A stretch of DNA of 64,000 nucleotides from Stomoxys calcitrans. Its lineage: Eukaryota > Arthropoda > Insecta > Diptera > Muscidae. Below, piece after piece: positions 44,881 through 57,859 of this stretch (the first letter of the stretch is position 1; the number at the start of each line of letters is the position of its first letter). A program made the translations under genes and the position numbers. The notes under the pieces were generated by a model. The model was not told the origin of the DNA. It made no database searches and saw nothing but the letters and a program-made list of their open reading frames with translations. Location: NCBI RefSeq assembly GCF_963082655.1, contig NC_081554.1:129464962-129528961 (forward strand). The letters are read 5' to 3'.

Positions 44881-46125
44881 TTTTTGTAAATTTCTCATTA
44901 AAAAGTTTAAATTCTTGTAATTTGAGCTAAAATTTCTTTGAAATTACTGTTCTAGAAAATTGTGTCATTGAAAAAATTTTAATTGTGTCTTCACAAAAAA
45001 TGTCAAAAATCTCAAAAATCCCGTGGCCCCTGGGAGCTATCGTCGGTACCAACTGGCATACCACCAGACTTGCACTGAAAACTTTTTAGCGTTTTATTTT
45101 TGCCCTTTGTGCTATTGGGATCAAAAGGTAAAAACTTGAGGGTACGCGTTTCTCTATTTGCAAAAAATTTTTTATAGCATGGGACGGTCTAATGCATTTG
45201 CATTTATTTTCTTGTGTTCAAGTAGTAAAAGGTCACATTATAACAACAAGAGCGTGTGCTACATGTTGTTTCTGAAATAGAAACTTATCCTCAAAAAAAA
45301 AAAAAAAAAAAAACATCAGCACATACAATATAATCCCCAAGGAGAGACCAAAGAAAAAAAAAACACAAGTGGCACTACTTAAAAAAGTATGCCTAATGAT
45401 AAGGTCTACAAGATTTGTTTAAACATTCTATTAAAGGCATACATTATCCTCTACGAAAGCAATCCGCGATCATATACCGTAGAAGTAAAATCATGCAGTG
45501 GTCATGCCATCACATTGTCCACCTCAGAGTAATGGGTGAGACCTTTTCCCACACTTCGTGCCACGACATTCATGCAGACATCCAGATTTACTCGCACGCA
45601 ATACATGCCACAGGCTGGAGTCTGCAGTGTGCTGCAAGTCAGACACTAGGCGTGAGGCATTGAAACCAAAAGTATGTAAGATCTTTGGATGACGAGTACC
45701 TCTGGTACCAGTGTGCGCGTGGAGAAGGAGAAAAAGGTAATAGCAGCTTTTCACCTAAAGTGGCATCACGTTTCACATTTACAATATGACACTGTCAAGT
45801 ATGCGCATACATTAGTCAGAGAGTCAAAAGGTATTTTCAACAGAAGTTGTCGGGTTTTTCGATTTTATTTTCCAGAGGCTACCGGTAGCTAATGTTGAAA
45901 GTGGTTGATGCTGCATCTTAGTGTCACCTTATGCTCGCTGTTTTTTCATCCAAAGGGTATACAAAAAAGTGATACAATTTTTAAGACATGTTACATTTTT
46001 GAGAATACTAAATAAGTTTCCAATTTTGGATCGAATAACGGTACCCTTATGACATATTAAATGGTAATAGCTGAAGTGATAAACAGATAATGTGCAGGAT
46101 TAATTGGTTGCCACTCAAAGTGCAA
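44881..46125. other. No gene seen; unique sequence with poly(A) run
   Basis: A run of about 21 A at 45,293-45,313 has no LINE sequence before it that I can recognise. The frames at 45,415-45,892 lack motifs. Confidence 0.45.
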
Positions 46126-46129
46126 AATT

Positions 46130-49100
46130 GGTCTGCTCATCCGTACAAAATTTTGTTCGGGATGGAATAATGGTGATGTGATTCGAAGAAGTCACTAGAC
46201 ACGTTTTCTTGATGGCGGTTGTCGACAAGGGCGAATAAGAGGATTGCATGCCTAGGAATAAGTGTAGCGTGATAGTCAATGGTCTGTCATCTGTAACTCC
46301 GATGGTCTCGCGGAATTGCCTGGACTTCCCCCAGTTTGTGACCAAAGAAACGAAAAGTTCCTCAGGTCCTGGATCGAATACTTGGGAGTCTAAGGGACTG
46401 GTAAGACAATCTTGCAACAACCTTCTGAAAGATTGAATGAAACTGATGGCAATCGGAGCCTTCAACAAGTCTGAAGGAGTTTTAGAAGCGATTAGGTTGG
46501 AAGTTTGGAAACGACTCAGCAGTTATTGCTGGAAACTTGTCTGAGAAAATATTTACCACACCTCTAAAATCTAGTTGATTGCAGGAGACAAAACATCCCT
46601 GTACCACGGCCGAAAGAGGAGGGAAATTCTTCAAGATATGTCTCAACAACAAACCCTGTTTGGGTGTACAGCAGCATCATCTACACTGAAAGTGTCCAGA
46701 GCCCTGAGGAACAATGGTTCCACTGTTTTCTCAATTGTGCCTGTATGCGTGGGATTTGACGTTGCTCTTATCCAAGAACTATGGGTATGTGGAGGAATGG
46801 TTAGTAGACTAAGAACACCTGGATTTAAACTACTTAAGGGATTTCAAATTGACTGAGCTGATTTTTTATTAAAAGTAGTGTATGATAGATATAGAACCGA
46901 TTGGAGCTACAATATCCCTAGAATGTAAACTTTTAAAGAATGTAGACTTTTATAGAATGAAGACTTTTATACGAATAGTTTGAGACTAGACGAACATATA
47001 GACTTTGGGGTGTACTATGAACAAATAGGACAGGTCAGGTCGAGAAGGTTACCCGAACACTTTAGTTTGGCTATTAAATCTTTCACTCAACAGTGTGTAG
47101 AAGATTTTATCGCGTCGCTCATCGAAGCAACCCCATCTTATCCACTTATTTAAGCAGACGCCTCCGAAACATCTGCAAGTTCGCCGAGATCGGAGAAATA
47201 CCACATCCCTAGGATGGAAAGCCTGTATCAGTGCCACTGCAGATCCGGTCATGAGCAGAGTAGGTGTTCGTTCTTCTTCTCCTCATCCCCAAGACAGCGT
47301 CCGCAGTAGTCGGTGTATGGGGTTCTCATGCGCCCGGCCATATAGCCTATATCCCAATGTCCGGTTATGACTTTTGTAATCGTACTCACTGACAGCAGTG
47401 TTGGCCAGCAACTCCCTCGTCCTGCTCTGGTCAACAGCTGGCCAGAGCGTCCTGGAAGTCCGACAACCATTCTCAGACTCCCACCTTGCCACCGCCTCCG
47501 CACTAGCCACCACCTCTATTATGTTCAATAGTTCGACAAAAGCCACTTGTGAAAGGTAGGCAACAGTTCTGCCTGGCGCGGAAGATCCCCTACTCGTCTG
47601 CCATTTCATTCCCCAGAACACCAAAGTGTCCGGGAACCCAGGCCATAAACCGTGCCTGAAAAACGCCCGGCAGTCTAACTGTCATACCGATATCGACTGT
47701 CTCTGGGTGGAGCCCGGGAAAGCGAATCTGGAACAGCCTATCTCGAATCGGTCTTGGCGACAGGTAGTCTGAGACCCTCATCATCCTACATCCTGCATCC
47801 ATGGCATGCAGTTGCCTCAGCCTAAGCGTCACCTTAGTGGCACAGCCCCGTATATAGACATCAACAAAATCGCCTGCGCACCCGTGACGCAGACCAATCT
47901 ATGCACCTCTCGAAGTTCCCTGGTTCGTGTACTCTTCCCCACAGTTTTACACCATGCCATTCTGGTTTCACAATGGCCGCGTACATCCAGTATATCATCT
48001 TCGGGCTGACAGTTTCGAATCGAAGACTAGGCTTTCGCCTCCTTCTACAACTGCAAAGTGGTCTCGTCCAAAGACGAGAGTCTGAAATTCTTTATCTTAT
48101 ATCTCCGAGTGAGGAGCACCCGGTCCGTCTGCCTTGGGTTCTTCTTCAACCCATTTCTAGTAGCCCATCTCGATAGCCTCCACGGTGACATTTTCTGGTC
48201 GTCGCTGGTTAATGGTCGTCGACAGAAATCTGCCTCCAATCATTAAGACGACGTTGTTCGCATTGATTCTCACGCCGTATACTTTGAGATCCAAAGAACC
48301 TCGTTTATCACTAGATCCTAGAGAATCGGTGAGAACACCTTACATCTCCTAAGAATCATACTGTCCGTCTACCGAGAGATACTCAAGCGGCAACTATCCC
48401 TATATCCACGCTGTTAAATGCCTCCTCCATATTTGAGGAAGGCCGTCGTCGTGTACTCCTGTTGTTGGAGTGGCATATCGACCTCTCGTACCACTTCATG
48501 TGGGGTCGTCTCCACCTACCGAACCTTGAGTCATATATTTCGTGCCGACTGAAATTCTCCGGTGTTAGTTCCTCACCTTCATGTCCTTCAGTCTTTCCAG
48601 TTTCGAGTGTTGTAAGTAAAAAAGATGACAGACTGATTGCTTTGCAGTACTGTGGTTTATATTTTCCGCCTTGGGGATAAGCACCACCTTAATTTCCCTC
48701 CATACCCTCTGTATGTATGACAGTGCCAGGCTCACCCTGGAAATCCGTTGTGAACGCTCCAAAAGTGTGTGGCCCAATCTGACTTAAAGAGGTCTACCGC
48801 TTTGCTGACGTTGACAAAAAAAAGTTCAGTCATTGTGTTCATCATAACGGGTCACTATCTGGTCGGAAAACATGCTGATAGGCTGGAGCTTGCATGTAAC
48901 GATTTCATCGGAAGCTATGAGGACTTCGAGAAATAGAAAGCTATACAACTTGTGCTGTGTGTATTCCACTTTAGGAATTCATTTCTTTTGGGGATTTGTC
49001 CAAATTAGCGGACGTTGTTGGGCCTTTTAAAACGATCTGGATGATTCAATGGTAGGAAATAGAAGGCATCTTCCGTCTCCTGTTTTTTGTGGGATCACAA

Positions 49101-49145
49101 TGGACGAAAATGTCGAAGTGAGTTTAATTGCAGACTTACAAACAG
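46130..49145 (+). mobile_element. LINE-C copy 2, fragmented, holding antisense LINE-D
   Basis: Left part 46,130-47,087: ORF1-like DNA matching copy 1 ('gacgactcagcagttatt'), the endonuclease start (ALIQELWVCGGMVSRLRTPGFKLLKGF near 46,755-46,850), then a jump into RNase H ('ggggtgtact', 'aaggttacccgaacac'). Right part 48,756-49,145: the C-terminal cysteine/histidine region ('ggtctaccgctttgctg', 'gtcggaaaacatgctgat') and the LINE-C tail. The reverse transcriptase is missing. Relative to copy 1 about 240 bp of RNase H is also absent where LINE-D sits. Confidence 0.75.
47088..48755 (-). pseudogene. LINE-D, antisense RNase H-type LINE ORF2 fragment
   Basis: Reading from 48,755 down: a broken RT start (KVVLIPKAENINHSTAK), degraded middle, then LSRWATRNGLKKNPRQTDRVLL (the GL..NP.KT polymerase block) near 48,180-48,100. 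Next come VTLRLRQLHAMDAGCRMM and an RNase H end, MAWVPGHFGVLGNEMADE (47,650-47,592). RTLWPAVDQSRTRELL, VITGHWDIGYMAGR and DYCGRCLGDEEKKNEHLLCS follow, and the C-terminus is CLNKWIRWGC near 47,140. The RT catalytic DD is not readable, and most of RNase H is deleted. The sequence is related to but distinct from LINE-C and LINE-E, and more GC-rich. It is 5'-truncated, consistent with incomplete reverse transcription. Confidence 0.8.
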
Positions 49146-50060
49146 AACCTTACCTTCGTACTCCACTTCCAGTAACTTTTCATTTCGGGCCACTTTATCC
49201 CACATATTATCATAATATTGCTAATATAATCCAATATTATATAATATTGCTAATATAATCCAAAGACTTTTCATTTTAGTCCTATATTATGCCTATCACG
49301 TACAGTTTTGGGAGTGGAGCTGGTCCGTATGGGGATGGGGTATCCCCACAGACACTTGACCCCATCCTTTGACCCACACACTACACCCAAACATGTTTCA
49401 TTTGATGTTATTTTGGTGGGTTTTGAAGCATCCATCCCGGAAATCTGTAGTTTTCAAAAATTAGGGTAAGGGAGAGCTTCCGGTTAAACATAATAAAGAG
49501 TCTATAATTTGACGCACAATATATTTTGTTGTAGGCCTCTTGGTATTGAAAATTGGTATAAGCCCAGAGAAAAATCATGCACGGCGTTGACTAAGTGACG
49601 ACATTCATTCATAAAATTTAATCAACATACATATGTTATAAGATCGATCACAAATGTTCATCAACCAACACAGTTTTGTGAACGAAACGCCCACATCCGT
49701 TCGAATTCTGAGAACGTCTAGTGCATTGTTTTTTAAAATATTGCAAAATGTTGTTGGGTGCTGCTGAATGTCGAACGTGTGTACCGTCCATCTCAATTAA
49801 TGTTTACAAACGACTTACCAAATTGCACCACAGCCCACATTTGCCCATGAACATTCTATTAAGGAACAGGGGCAAAGGTTGGTATACAATGTACACTATT
49901 CATATATATTTTGTAGGGATGATTTTCATAACGGTCGGTGCATGCTACAACTTTCTATCATTTTTCTATAATTTTGCAACTTTTTTTTCTATCAGTCTAA
50001 AGGTGGTTCATACGTATACAAATTATTCAGTGCAAAATTTCAGCTCAATCAACTCTTACA
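49146..50060. other. No gene seen; unique sequence
   Basis: A 29-bp direct repeat (ATAATATTGCTAATATAATC start) lies at 49,212 and 49,241. GC-poor DNA follows. Nothing else is recognised. Confidence 0.45.
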
Positions 50061-50064
50061 GTGA

Positions 50065-50145
50065 GCAACACGGTAGCCGAGTTGCTAACGTACTCGGATT
50101 ACCAGTGCGGGGGTTTTGGCTTCGATTTCCACCAGAGACTTCTGT
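50065..50145 (+). repeat. tRNA-like SINE remnant
   Basis: CGGTAGCCGAGTTGCTAACG resembles a polymerase III A box (TRGYNNAGTNG), and about 30 bases later GGCTTCGATTTCC resembles a B box. The spacing is right for a tRNA-derived head. No cloverleaf closes fully, so it is not a functional tRNA gene. The match is weak. Confidence 0.35.
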
Positions 50146-51885
50146 CGCAATTATGTTATCGTATTGGACTAAAATTCACTTAGTGAGTCTGTATAAAGTC
50201 TACTCGCCTAACCCAATCTATGCTATTAGGAATCTATCAGTGTAGTTTAAGCAGACCCTTTCAGGAAGATTTCACCTCAAGCGACTACACATCCTTATAA
50301 TATGACAATGAAAAAAGTCATCGCATATCAACATGTTGTTTCTGAGATGTACAATACATTTGGCATGTTGTTGTTCGCTCTTGGCTGTTGATATTATAAT
50401 GTCGATGAAAGGAAAGCAACATTCGAATGACTCTCCTTGGTCGCCGTGTGTCGAAGACAACCATATGAATTCCACGAAGGAATTATTATCTCTGAACAGT
50501 GCCTGGATTTCATTTGTTTGTGCTTAGGAGCTGCTGGTTGTGGCAACATTTTTGCGCTGCCATTTTTTCTTCTGGGGTCTTTTCCTTGACCATCGGCATC
50601 AAGGCTCCATACCATATTTGAGTCATGATTTCCATTTTGACCAAAAGACCAAAGACAGATTCCTGGTATCATTGGGTGCAACAGCATAAACAGTGGTACT
50701 ACTCGCAGTACGTATTTGTTGTAGCCACCAGTGTCATGGTTGTTTGCACGGTTGACTGCATCGTTGACTAGATTGAATTGGAAGGAAGTTGGAACGTGCG
50801 CTAAACGCGTAGTCAGCAGGCATCATCACTTATGATTACTACTGTTTCGCTGGTCTCCCATAGCACCGCTGAGACATCTGAGCTGAATGCGAGTGTGTCT
50901 GGTACTTCGACTTTGTCTATTATTGTTGTTATTTGTATGTTAACATAACTACTGACCATAGTTAGCATTCACTTAACACATGGAGCTGTTGCTGGTCGTG
51001 GTTGTAGTTAAGTGTTTAGAACAACCATCTCATGTTGCAGCAATTCTCTTTGTTGCCATTTCCTTTGCCACCGATAGATAATAAGTGGCCATAATTCTTG
51101 GTAATGCACAGTTGATGTGGTTACAATGATAGAGAGATGATGACCAATTGTTTTGCAATTGCTTTTGTCTTTTGCTGGAATGATGGCTAATGGTTAATGG
51201 GAAAATATTTTGCACCACAACACCACAAGGGACAAATATTGACACGTTTACTTTAATAACCATAATTTAAACCCCAAGGAAGGCTACTAGAGGCAATGCA
51301 TAAATACGTTACTTCAAAATGGAAACTTTCACCCAATAAATTTCTTAAAGGAGGCAATGCCAAGCAAAGTTAACCAATCAATCAACTAATAAAGTATCAA
51401 ATAAATTGGAAACATTTAAAAGGCAATGACTAAGGAATTTGCAAATATTCGTGCTTGGAAAGGAAATGGTAAATCCACCAAAGTATGTTAACTCTGCGTA
51501 TCCAGCAACTACTAGATAAGACCACTATAATGTTGGAGGCTTTTTACAAATTCACCTACTGACAAATATTCTTTCCGATCGTACTAATAACTAGTCTTTT
51601 CATCACAATTGTTTGATGAACGCTACTATTTGAGTCAGTTAAGGGAACTTTTGGTCAAGCAAAGTTTTTTGGATCCTCAAAGTTTGCTACTTCAGAATAC
51701 CGTAACACCATTTGTCTGCTGCTAATGGACAGGAAGAATAATATACATTCCAACTTTTCATTTTTACTCCAAAGAACTAAAACTACTAACTATTTAAAGC
51801 ATGTCTGCCATGAGTGTTGAACCAAGAGAATATTCTAAAAATTGAAATGCGTATAAATTCGTGGAAACAAGAGTAATCTTATATG
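50146..51885. other. No gene seen; unique sequence
   Basis: Open frames up to 97 residues exist on both strands without recognisable motifs. The texture is that of fly intron or intergenic DNA. Confidence 0.45.
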
Positions 51886-51889
51886 CCAT

Positions 51890-54005
51890 CAATACAGATC
51901 CATAAGCCGTACGTCCTTTCTACTCAAAACCATGGAACGTATTTTGGACACCATGATAAAGAGTAGAACATCCAGCGAACTGCTCAAATACAAACAGCAT
52001 GCCTATGTCAAGGGAAGGTCGGTGGAGACTGCCCTGCACGAGGTTGTGCATAAAATAGAATAATTCGATGCCAAAACGTACACACTGGCGGTATGCATTG
52101 ACATCGAGAGGGCTTCTAACAATGTGCGGACCGACACACTGATCCAATCCTTAAACCAGTACTGGGAGGACCCGGTCCTTAGAGACTGGATAAACCATAT
52201 GCTAAGGAACAGGTGGATAAATTGTGTGTCCCATGGCATAAATATAAGGGAGAAAGTGGCACAAGGCACGCCACAGGGCCATCGCCACTCTTATGGGTGA
52301 TCCCCATAAATAACCTATTATGGATGCTGACTGAGGAGGGGTTTGAACCCGTCTGCTACGCAGACGATGTTATAATACTTCTAAGGGGTAAGGATCCGAA
52401 AGAGGTATGCAAAGGGCCGAATGGGTCTTGCATATGTCATATGGCTAAGCTAGACCCAGAGGTCTCAATGTTAACCCCGACAAGACGGAAATATGCCTGT
52501 TCACGAGGAAGACGAGGGTGGGCCAATTTAACGCACCACGTTTCCTCAATAAGACGATTTCGATATCTGACAAGATCAAATGCTTAGGTGTGATCTTGGA
52601 CAGGAAACTGAATTAGAAGTGTCACATTCAGGAGCGTGCTGAGAAGGCTCACAGTTAGGCACTATGTAGACGGGCCTTAGGCTCGAAATGGGGTCTGAAT
52701 CCTAGGATATTCCACTGGCTCTACAGGAGCGTGATTAGATCAATACTTACTTACGCCTCAGTAGTTTGGTGGATTGCTACGGAGAAAAACTGCAACATAA
52801 GGACCATACAACAGGTTCAGAGAACATGTTCAGAGAACATGTTTTCTTGGCATAGGCGGAGCGATGAGGACCACGCCCACTAGGGCACTGGAGACTATTC
52901 TGGATATCCGACCCATTAACATACAGATTAAGTGTGAGACAGTCACTGCGACTATGAGACTTAAGGCGATGGGAGAATGGATTGAGGATGGGAGCAGCTC
53001 ATACCATCGTGGTATAATCGAGGCGACGATAGGAAACCTGGAAGGAATGAAAGAGGTTTCCGATCGGATACCTGAGATGAACCTTGAAGTCGAGTGCGAG
53101 GGCCTGCTGCCATCGGCACAGTACTGGATTGGTGGAACCCTAGTATAGCGATCTGGAAGATCATGTTACACGGATGGATCAAAGCTTGAGGACAGAGTTT
53201 ACATGGGAGTTTACATTGAGAACCCTGAGACTGAGATCTGTTTTGCCTGACCATAATACGGTCCTACAGGCGGAATTCCGTGCGATTGGGGAATGCGTGA
53301 AGTGGTGTGGTGCTAACGTGAGGACGTCGAGTGTGAATATCTATACCGAGAGTAAAATTGCCATAAGGACAACAACAACCAGGACGGTAAGGTCACGAGC
53401 AGTCTTGCAGTGTAAGAAGGAGATTAACGGCTACTCTGAGGACGGCAAAAATCCCATCGTTTGGGTGCCGGCCATAACGGAGTAAGGGGAAATGAAAAGG
53501 CAGACGATTTGGCGGTGAAGGCCAGAGGACGGCCGTCAATAAATTTGATTAACCCGAAGCTTTTCGGATCGACGCAGTCCGAGTTAAGGGAGTGGGCGAC
53601 GAATGCGCATGCAACATTGTGGAACAGCGAAACGGTCGGTAGGAGGGCGAAAATCCTATGGGGGAATCCAGATCCCGAGAAGACGAGGCAATTACTGAAA
53701 GGAAGCTAGAAGGAGGTCAGTATAGGATTGGGTATAATAACGGGACACATAGGACTACGAGCTCACTTATGCAAAATCGGTGCGGCAAGTGAAAGCATGT
53801 GTAGGGCATGCGGGAAAGATGATGAGATGTTGGAGCATTTCCTTTGTCATTGACCGGCTTTCGCGTCTAACAGATACCGGCACTTAGGTTGAGACACAAT
53901 ACCAGACATGAACCAACTTAGTAGTGGACATTATTACTTGTCCGGTCAACATTGGAAACATACAATATGCTATTGTTGCCTAAAGCAGATTTCTCAATAG
54001 TCGTG
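51890..54005 (+). mobile_element. LINE-E copy 4, 5' truncated
   Basis: It starts inside the reverse transcriptase and extends through RNase H and the C-terminal region. It is the most complete view of LINE-E in the window, and the reference for matching copies 1, 2, 3 and 5. The element has frameshifts and stops throughout. The end near 54,000 lacks the CCTAACCTAA tail seen at the window start. Confidence 0.85.
51905..53890 (+). pseudogene. LINE-E ORF2 remnant: RT, RNase H, C-terminus
   Basis: RT blocks: LLKTMERILDTMIKSRTSS near 51,920, LAVCIDIERASNNV (first catalytic Asp) near 52,090, VAQGTPQG near 52,260, VCYADDVIILLRG (YADD) near 52,352. The RNase H domain begins CYTDGSKL near 53,170 and continues with AEFRAIGECVKWC (Glu). 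The third site reads IYTESKIAI, where Asp is replaced by Glu. The VPGHNGVRGNEKADDLA block near 53,465 is reached by a frame change. The C-terminus has ITGHIGLRAHLCKIG and MCRACGKDDEMLEHFLCH, a likely zinc-binding motif. At least six frameshifts or stops make this inactive. Confidence 0.85.
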
Positions 54006-54350
54006 TGCCAATATCTTACTGACTAACTTGTAGAAGATTACAAAAATGTTGATATAATTAACTATAAATTCCTATTTTAGGCTCTTATCTCTATGGAAAT
54101 TTTCCAGAATGAAAGTAATTACCAACACTTTGTATATACAGCATTCTTGATTGTTGTAGTATTAAGTCGAGTTCATTCGTCTCACTGTCCGCTGCAATTA
54201 AGCCAACATCTTCAAAAGTGAAGCAATCGAGCTAAAACCTGATACAGATAGGTTTTTTTCATCGAATTAATATAGTTCCCATTTAGTTGCTATGAGTACT
54301 AGACCGTCCCATCCCATAAGGGGAGGTAAAGAAACGAGTAGCCTACATTT
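54006..54350. other. No gene seen; AT-rich spacer
   Basis: No recognisable motif lies between LINE-E copy 4 and family A copy 13. Confidence 0.4.
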
Positions 54351-54352
54351 TT

Positions 54353-55627
54353 GTATACCCTCCACCATAGGATGGGGGTATACTAATTTCGGCATTCGGT
54401 TTGTAACTACTAAAAATACTCGTCTGAGACCCCATAAAGTATATATATTCTTGATCTTCGTGACATTTTATGTCGATCTAGCCATGTTCGTCCGTCCGTC
54501 TGTCTGTCGAAGGCACGCAAACTTTTGAAGGAATAAAGCTACCCGCTTGAAATTTTGCGCAAATACTTCTTATAAGTGAAGGTCGGTTGGGATTGTAAAT
54601 GGGCCATATCGGTCCATGCTTTGATATAGCTACCATATAAACCGATATTGGATCTTGAGTCTCTAGAGGGCACAGTTCTAACCCGATTTGACTGAAATTT
54701 TGCACGTGGTGTTTTGATATCCCAGTATGACTTTAAACAATCCATGTTTTGATATAGCTGCCATATAAACCGATCTTGGGTCTTGACTTCTTGCGCCTGT
54801 AGAGGGCGCAATTCTTATCCGATTTGAATTAATTTTTGCACGAAGTATTTAATTATGATATCCAACAACTAAGTCAAGTATGGTTCAAATCGGTTCATAA
54901 CCTGATATAGCTGTCATATAAACAGATCTGGGGATTTGACTGCTTGAGCCTCTAGAGGGCGCAATTCCTATCCGATGTGGCTGAAATTTTGCATGACGTA
55001 TTTTATTCTCTTTTATTCAACAACTGTATCAAATTAAGTTAAAATCGGTTCATAACCTGATATAGCCGCCATATAAACCGATCTGGGATCTTGACTTCTT
55101 GAGCCTCTAGAGGTCGCAATTATTATCCGATTTGCCTGAAACTTTGTACTACGGATCCTCTCATGACCATCAACATACTTGTTTATTATGGTCTGAATCG
55201 GTCTATAGCCCAATACAGCTCCCATATAAATCAATCTCTATATTTTAATTCTTGAGCCCCCAAATGACGCAATTCTTATTCAAATTGGCTGACATTTTAC
55301 ACAGGTCTCCAACATATTGGGTTGCCCAAAAAGTAATTGCGGATTTTTTAAAAGAAAGTAAATGCATTTTTAATAAAACTTAGAATGAACTTTAATCAAA
55401 TATACTTTTTTACACTTTTTTTCTAAAGCAAGCTAAAAGTAACAACTGATAACTGACAGAAGAAAGAAAGCAATTACAGAGTAACAAGCTGTAAAAAAAA
55501 TTGTCAACGCCGACTATATGAAAAATCCCCAATTACTTTTTGGGCAACCCAATATAATTTAATTGTGGTCCAAACCGAACCATATCTTGATATCGCTCTA
55601 ATAGAAGAGCAAATCTTGTCTTATAGC
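54353..55627 (-). repeat. Family A copy 13, inverted, head missing, MITE inside
   Basis: The terminus is at 54,357 (TATACCCTCCACCATAGG inverted). Units are recognisable to 55,315, and after the MITE to 55,627, where the copy stops before the GGCCGGGCCGAA head. The MITE lies at a TA in 'caacataTAATTTAATTG', and the uninterrupted sequence is seen at 44,504-44,535. Confidence 0.9.
55317..55552 (-). mobile_element. mariner-derived MITE 1
   Basis: 236 bp with terminal TTGGGTTGCCCAAAAAGTAA at both ends (inverted) and TA at 55,315-55,316 and 55,553-55,554. The left 90 bases match the 3' region of mariner copy 2. The right part matches its 5' untranslated region from CTTTTTTTCTAAAGC on. The transposase gene between is deleted, joined at AATCAAATATA. 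Confidence 0.95.
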
Positions 55628-55639
55628 GAAAATCGTTTC

Positions 55640-56118
55640 GGATTAGGATAAAACTACCTTATAAAGATAGTAGCCGGAGTTGAATTTTGGTCTGTAGTTG
55701 CTGTAGTTGTACGATTATGGACTGTAGTTTCTGTAGGTTAAAAACTACAATGGGAACTATATCCAAATCTGAACCGATTTTGAATTTTTGCAGATGCTTT
55801 CAAATGAGTCATGCAGCATTCAATATTAAATTTTGTGCAATTCCGTTGAATACTGTTGTAGCTAGGCCTTTGTATGTGTACATCGGACGAATTATATATA
55901 TGAGAGCTAAATCTAATCTGAACCAATTTTTACAAAAATTTAAATCGATTGTTTTTGAGCTTATAAAAGCGATATATAGAAAATTTTCGAAATGATTGGA
56001 TAACAAATGCGATCTTCACTTTAGTTACGAAAAAACGACAGACGGACTATCAGCAGGAATGTCCGAGTCGAACTACCCATTTTATCACTGCTGCAGTAGT
56101 GATGCAGGGTATAACTTA
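55640..56118 (+). repeat. Family C copy 3
   Basis: Units show AACTATATCCAAATCTGAACC and GTGTACATCGGACGAA, then a short GACAGACGGACT block. The end is ATCACTGCTGCAGTAGTGATGCAGGGTATAA, an imperfect inverted repeat like those of the other C copies. Confidence 0.75.
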
Positions 56119-56223
56119 TGGTTTTGTAATCAATTTTATTTAAATGGATACTAAGCTTACCAATTTCATCGTTAACCGATCGCCGAAATATTTCGTATTT
56201 TGCTTACTGGGATCAAAAAGAAA

Positions 56224-57345
56224 TAAGTAAAAAGGCGTTAAGTTAGGCAGGGCCGAACTTTGGATACCCACCACCTCGGGTATATATTGGGTTGCCCAAA
56301 AAGTAATTGCGGATTATTCATTGACAAATTTTTTCACAGCTTGTGACTCTGTACTTGCATTCTTTCTTCTGTCAGTTATCAGCTGTTACTTTTAGCTTGC
56401 TTTAGAAAAAAAGTGTAAAAAAGTATATTTGATTAAAGTTCATTCTAAGTTTTATTAAAAATGCATTTACTTTCTTTTAAAAAATCCGCAATAACTTTTT
56501 GGGCTACCCAATATGTAAACCACCTTTCATCAAAGTTTGGTGAAAATTTCATACCTTTTGTCCCATAGCAGTTATATCAAAATATGTTCCGATTTGGACC
56601 AAATACTAAAAAGAACAGTAGCTATATCTAAAAATAAACCGATCTGAACCATATACGACACGCATGTCGAAAAACCTAACATAAGTCACTGTGTCAAATT
56701 TCAGTGAAATCGAATTATAAATGCGTCTTTCATGGGGCCAAGACTTTAAATCGAGATATCGGTCTACATGGCAGCTATATCCAAATCTGGACCAATTTGA
56801 GCCAAGTTGCAGAAAAATGTCGAAGAGCCTAACACAAAGCACTGTCCCAAATTTCGGTGAAATCAGACAATAAATGCCCATTTTATGGGTCCAAAACCTA
56901 AAATCTAGATATCGGTCTATATGGCAGCTATATCCAAATCTGGACCGATCTAAGCCAAATTCACGAAAGATTTCGAAGGGCCTAACAAAACTCGCTGTCC
57001 CAAATTTCAGCTATATCTGATAATAAATGTGGCTTTTATGGGCCTAAGACCCTAAATCGGCGAATCGGTCTATATGGGGGCTATATCAAGATATAGTCCG
57101 ATATAGCCCATCTTCGAACTTAACCTGCTTATGGACAAACAAATAATCTGTGCAAAATTTCAGCTCAATATCTCTATTTTTAAATATTTTTAAAGACAGA
57201 CGGACGGACATGTCTAGATAGTCTTAGATTTTTACGCTGATCAAGAATATATTTACTTTATAGGATCGGAAATGGATATTTCGATGTGTTGCAAACGGAA
57301 TGACAAAATGAATATACCCCCATCCTTCAATGGTGGGTATAAAAA
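56224..57345 (+). repeat. Family B copy 4, with MITE inside
   Basis: The head is AAGTAAAAAGGCGTTAAG, with a damaged palindrome (AGGCAGGGCCGAA) and GATACCCACCACCTCGGG. The end is CCTTCAATGGTGGGTATA. It shows the intact target of the A insertion in B copy 3 near 56,620-56,640. The MITE splits the head at TATATA. Confidence 0.9.
56287..56511 (+). mobile_element. mariner-derived MITE 2
   Basis: 225 bp with mariner TIRs and TA flanks (56,285-56,286 and 56,512-56,513). It is in the opposite orientation to MITE 1 and shares its internal deletion joint. It lacks 11 bases of the CATATAGTCGGCG block next to the left TIR. Confidence 0.93.
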
Positions 57346-57857
57346 TTAAGGGTATGGGTTTCAAAAAAAAATCTCTTTGATTTCAGGGAGCACACGAAGC
57401 GATGTGCTGATATAATACACACAGGTCTATTTCTCTGTATGGATCCCATAAAGATTTATCACCCTATTATACTTCCTGAGATAGAGGAGGCAGTGTGGTT
57501 CATCTAATTTCAATAAAACTGGGAATGGTAAGTAGTATTAGGCTCGGCAGGCAAGGGATAGCTGTGAGCACCACATAGCCTAAAACTTTAAGTTCCGATT
57601 TATGTGGTGTTGGTCCTTCTCAGTGAAGGAATAGGTGGCACTGGCTCTTGCTTAAACACTGAGTACCTACGTTTGTCGAAATGAAAAGGAGGGGTTTTTC
57701 GTCTTAAAATAACCAATGCCCACCATTAGCGTCTTTTCCGAGGTTAGAGGCGTCGAGAGGCTTTACAACAATATCGAAGGGTGATGCGCTGCGCAAGAGC
57801 TGTCATGATACACAACAATAATTTGGCTGTTGATTTATGTAAAATCGAAGACTGAAA
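57346..57857. other. No gene seen; unique sequence
   Basis: No recognisable protein motif, TIR or LINE end. It separates B copy 4 from MITE 3. Confidence 0.4.
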
Positions 57858-57859
57858 TA

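Noticed and set aside
45293..45313. Poly(A) run as the tail of another LINE
   Set aside because: No LINE coding or untranslated sequence that I recognise precedes it, and no target duplication was found.
50065..50145. Possible functional tRNA gene
   Set aside because: A and B box-like words exist but the arms do not form a full cloverleaf, and it fits a decayed tRNA-derived SINE better.
49721..50245. 174-codon plus-strand open frame
   Set aside because: It has no recognisable domain, runs through the tRNA-like remnant, and has AT-driven hydrophobic content.
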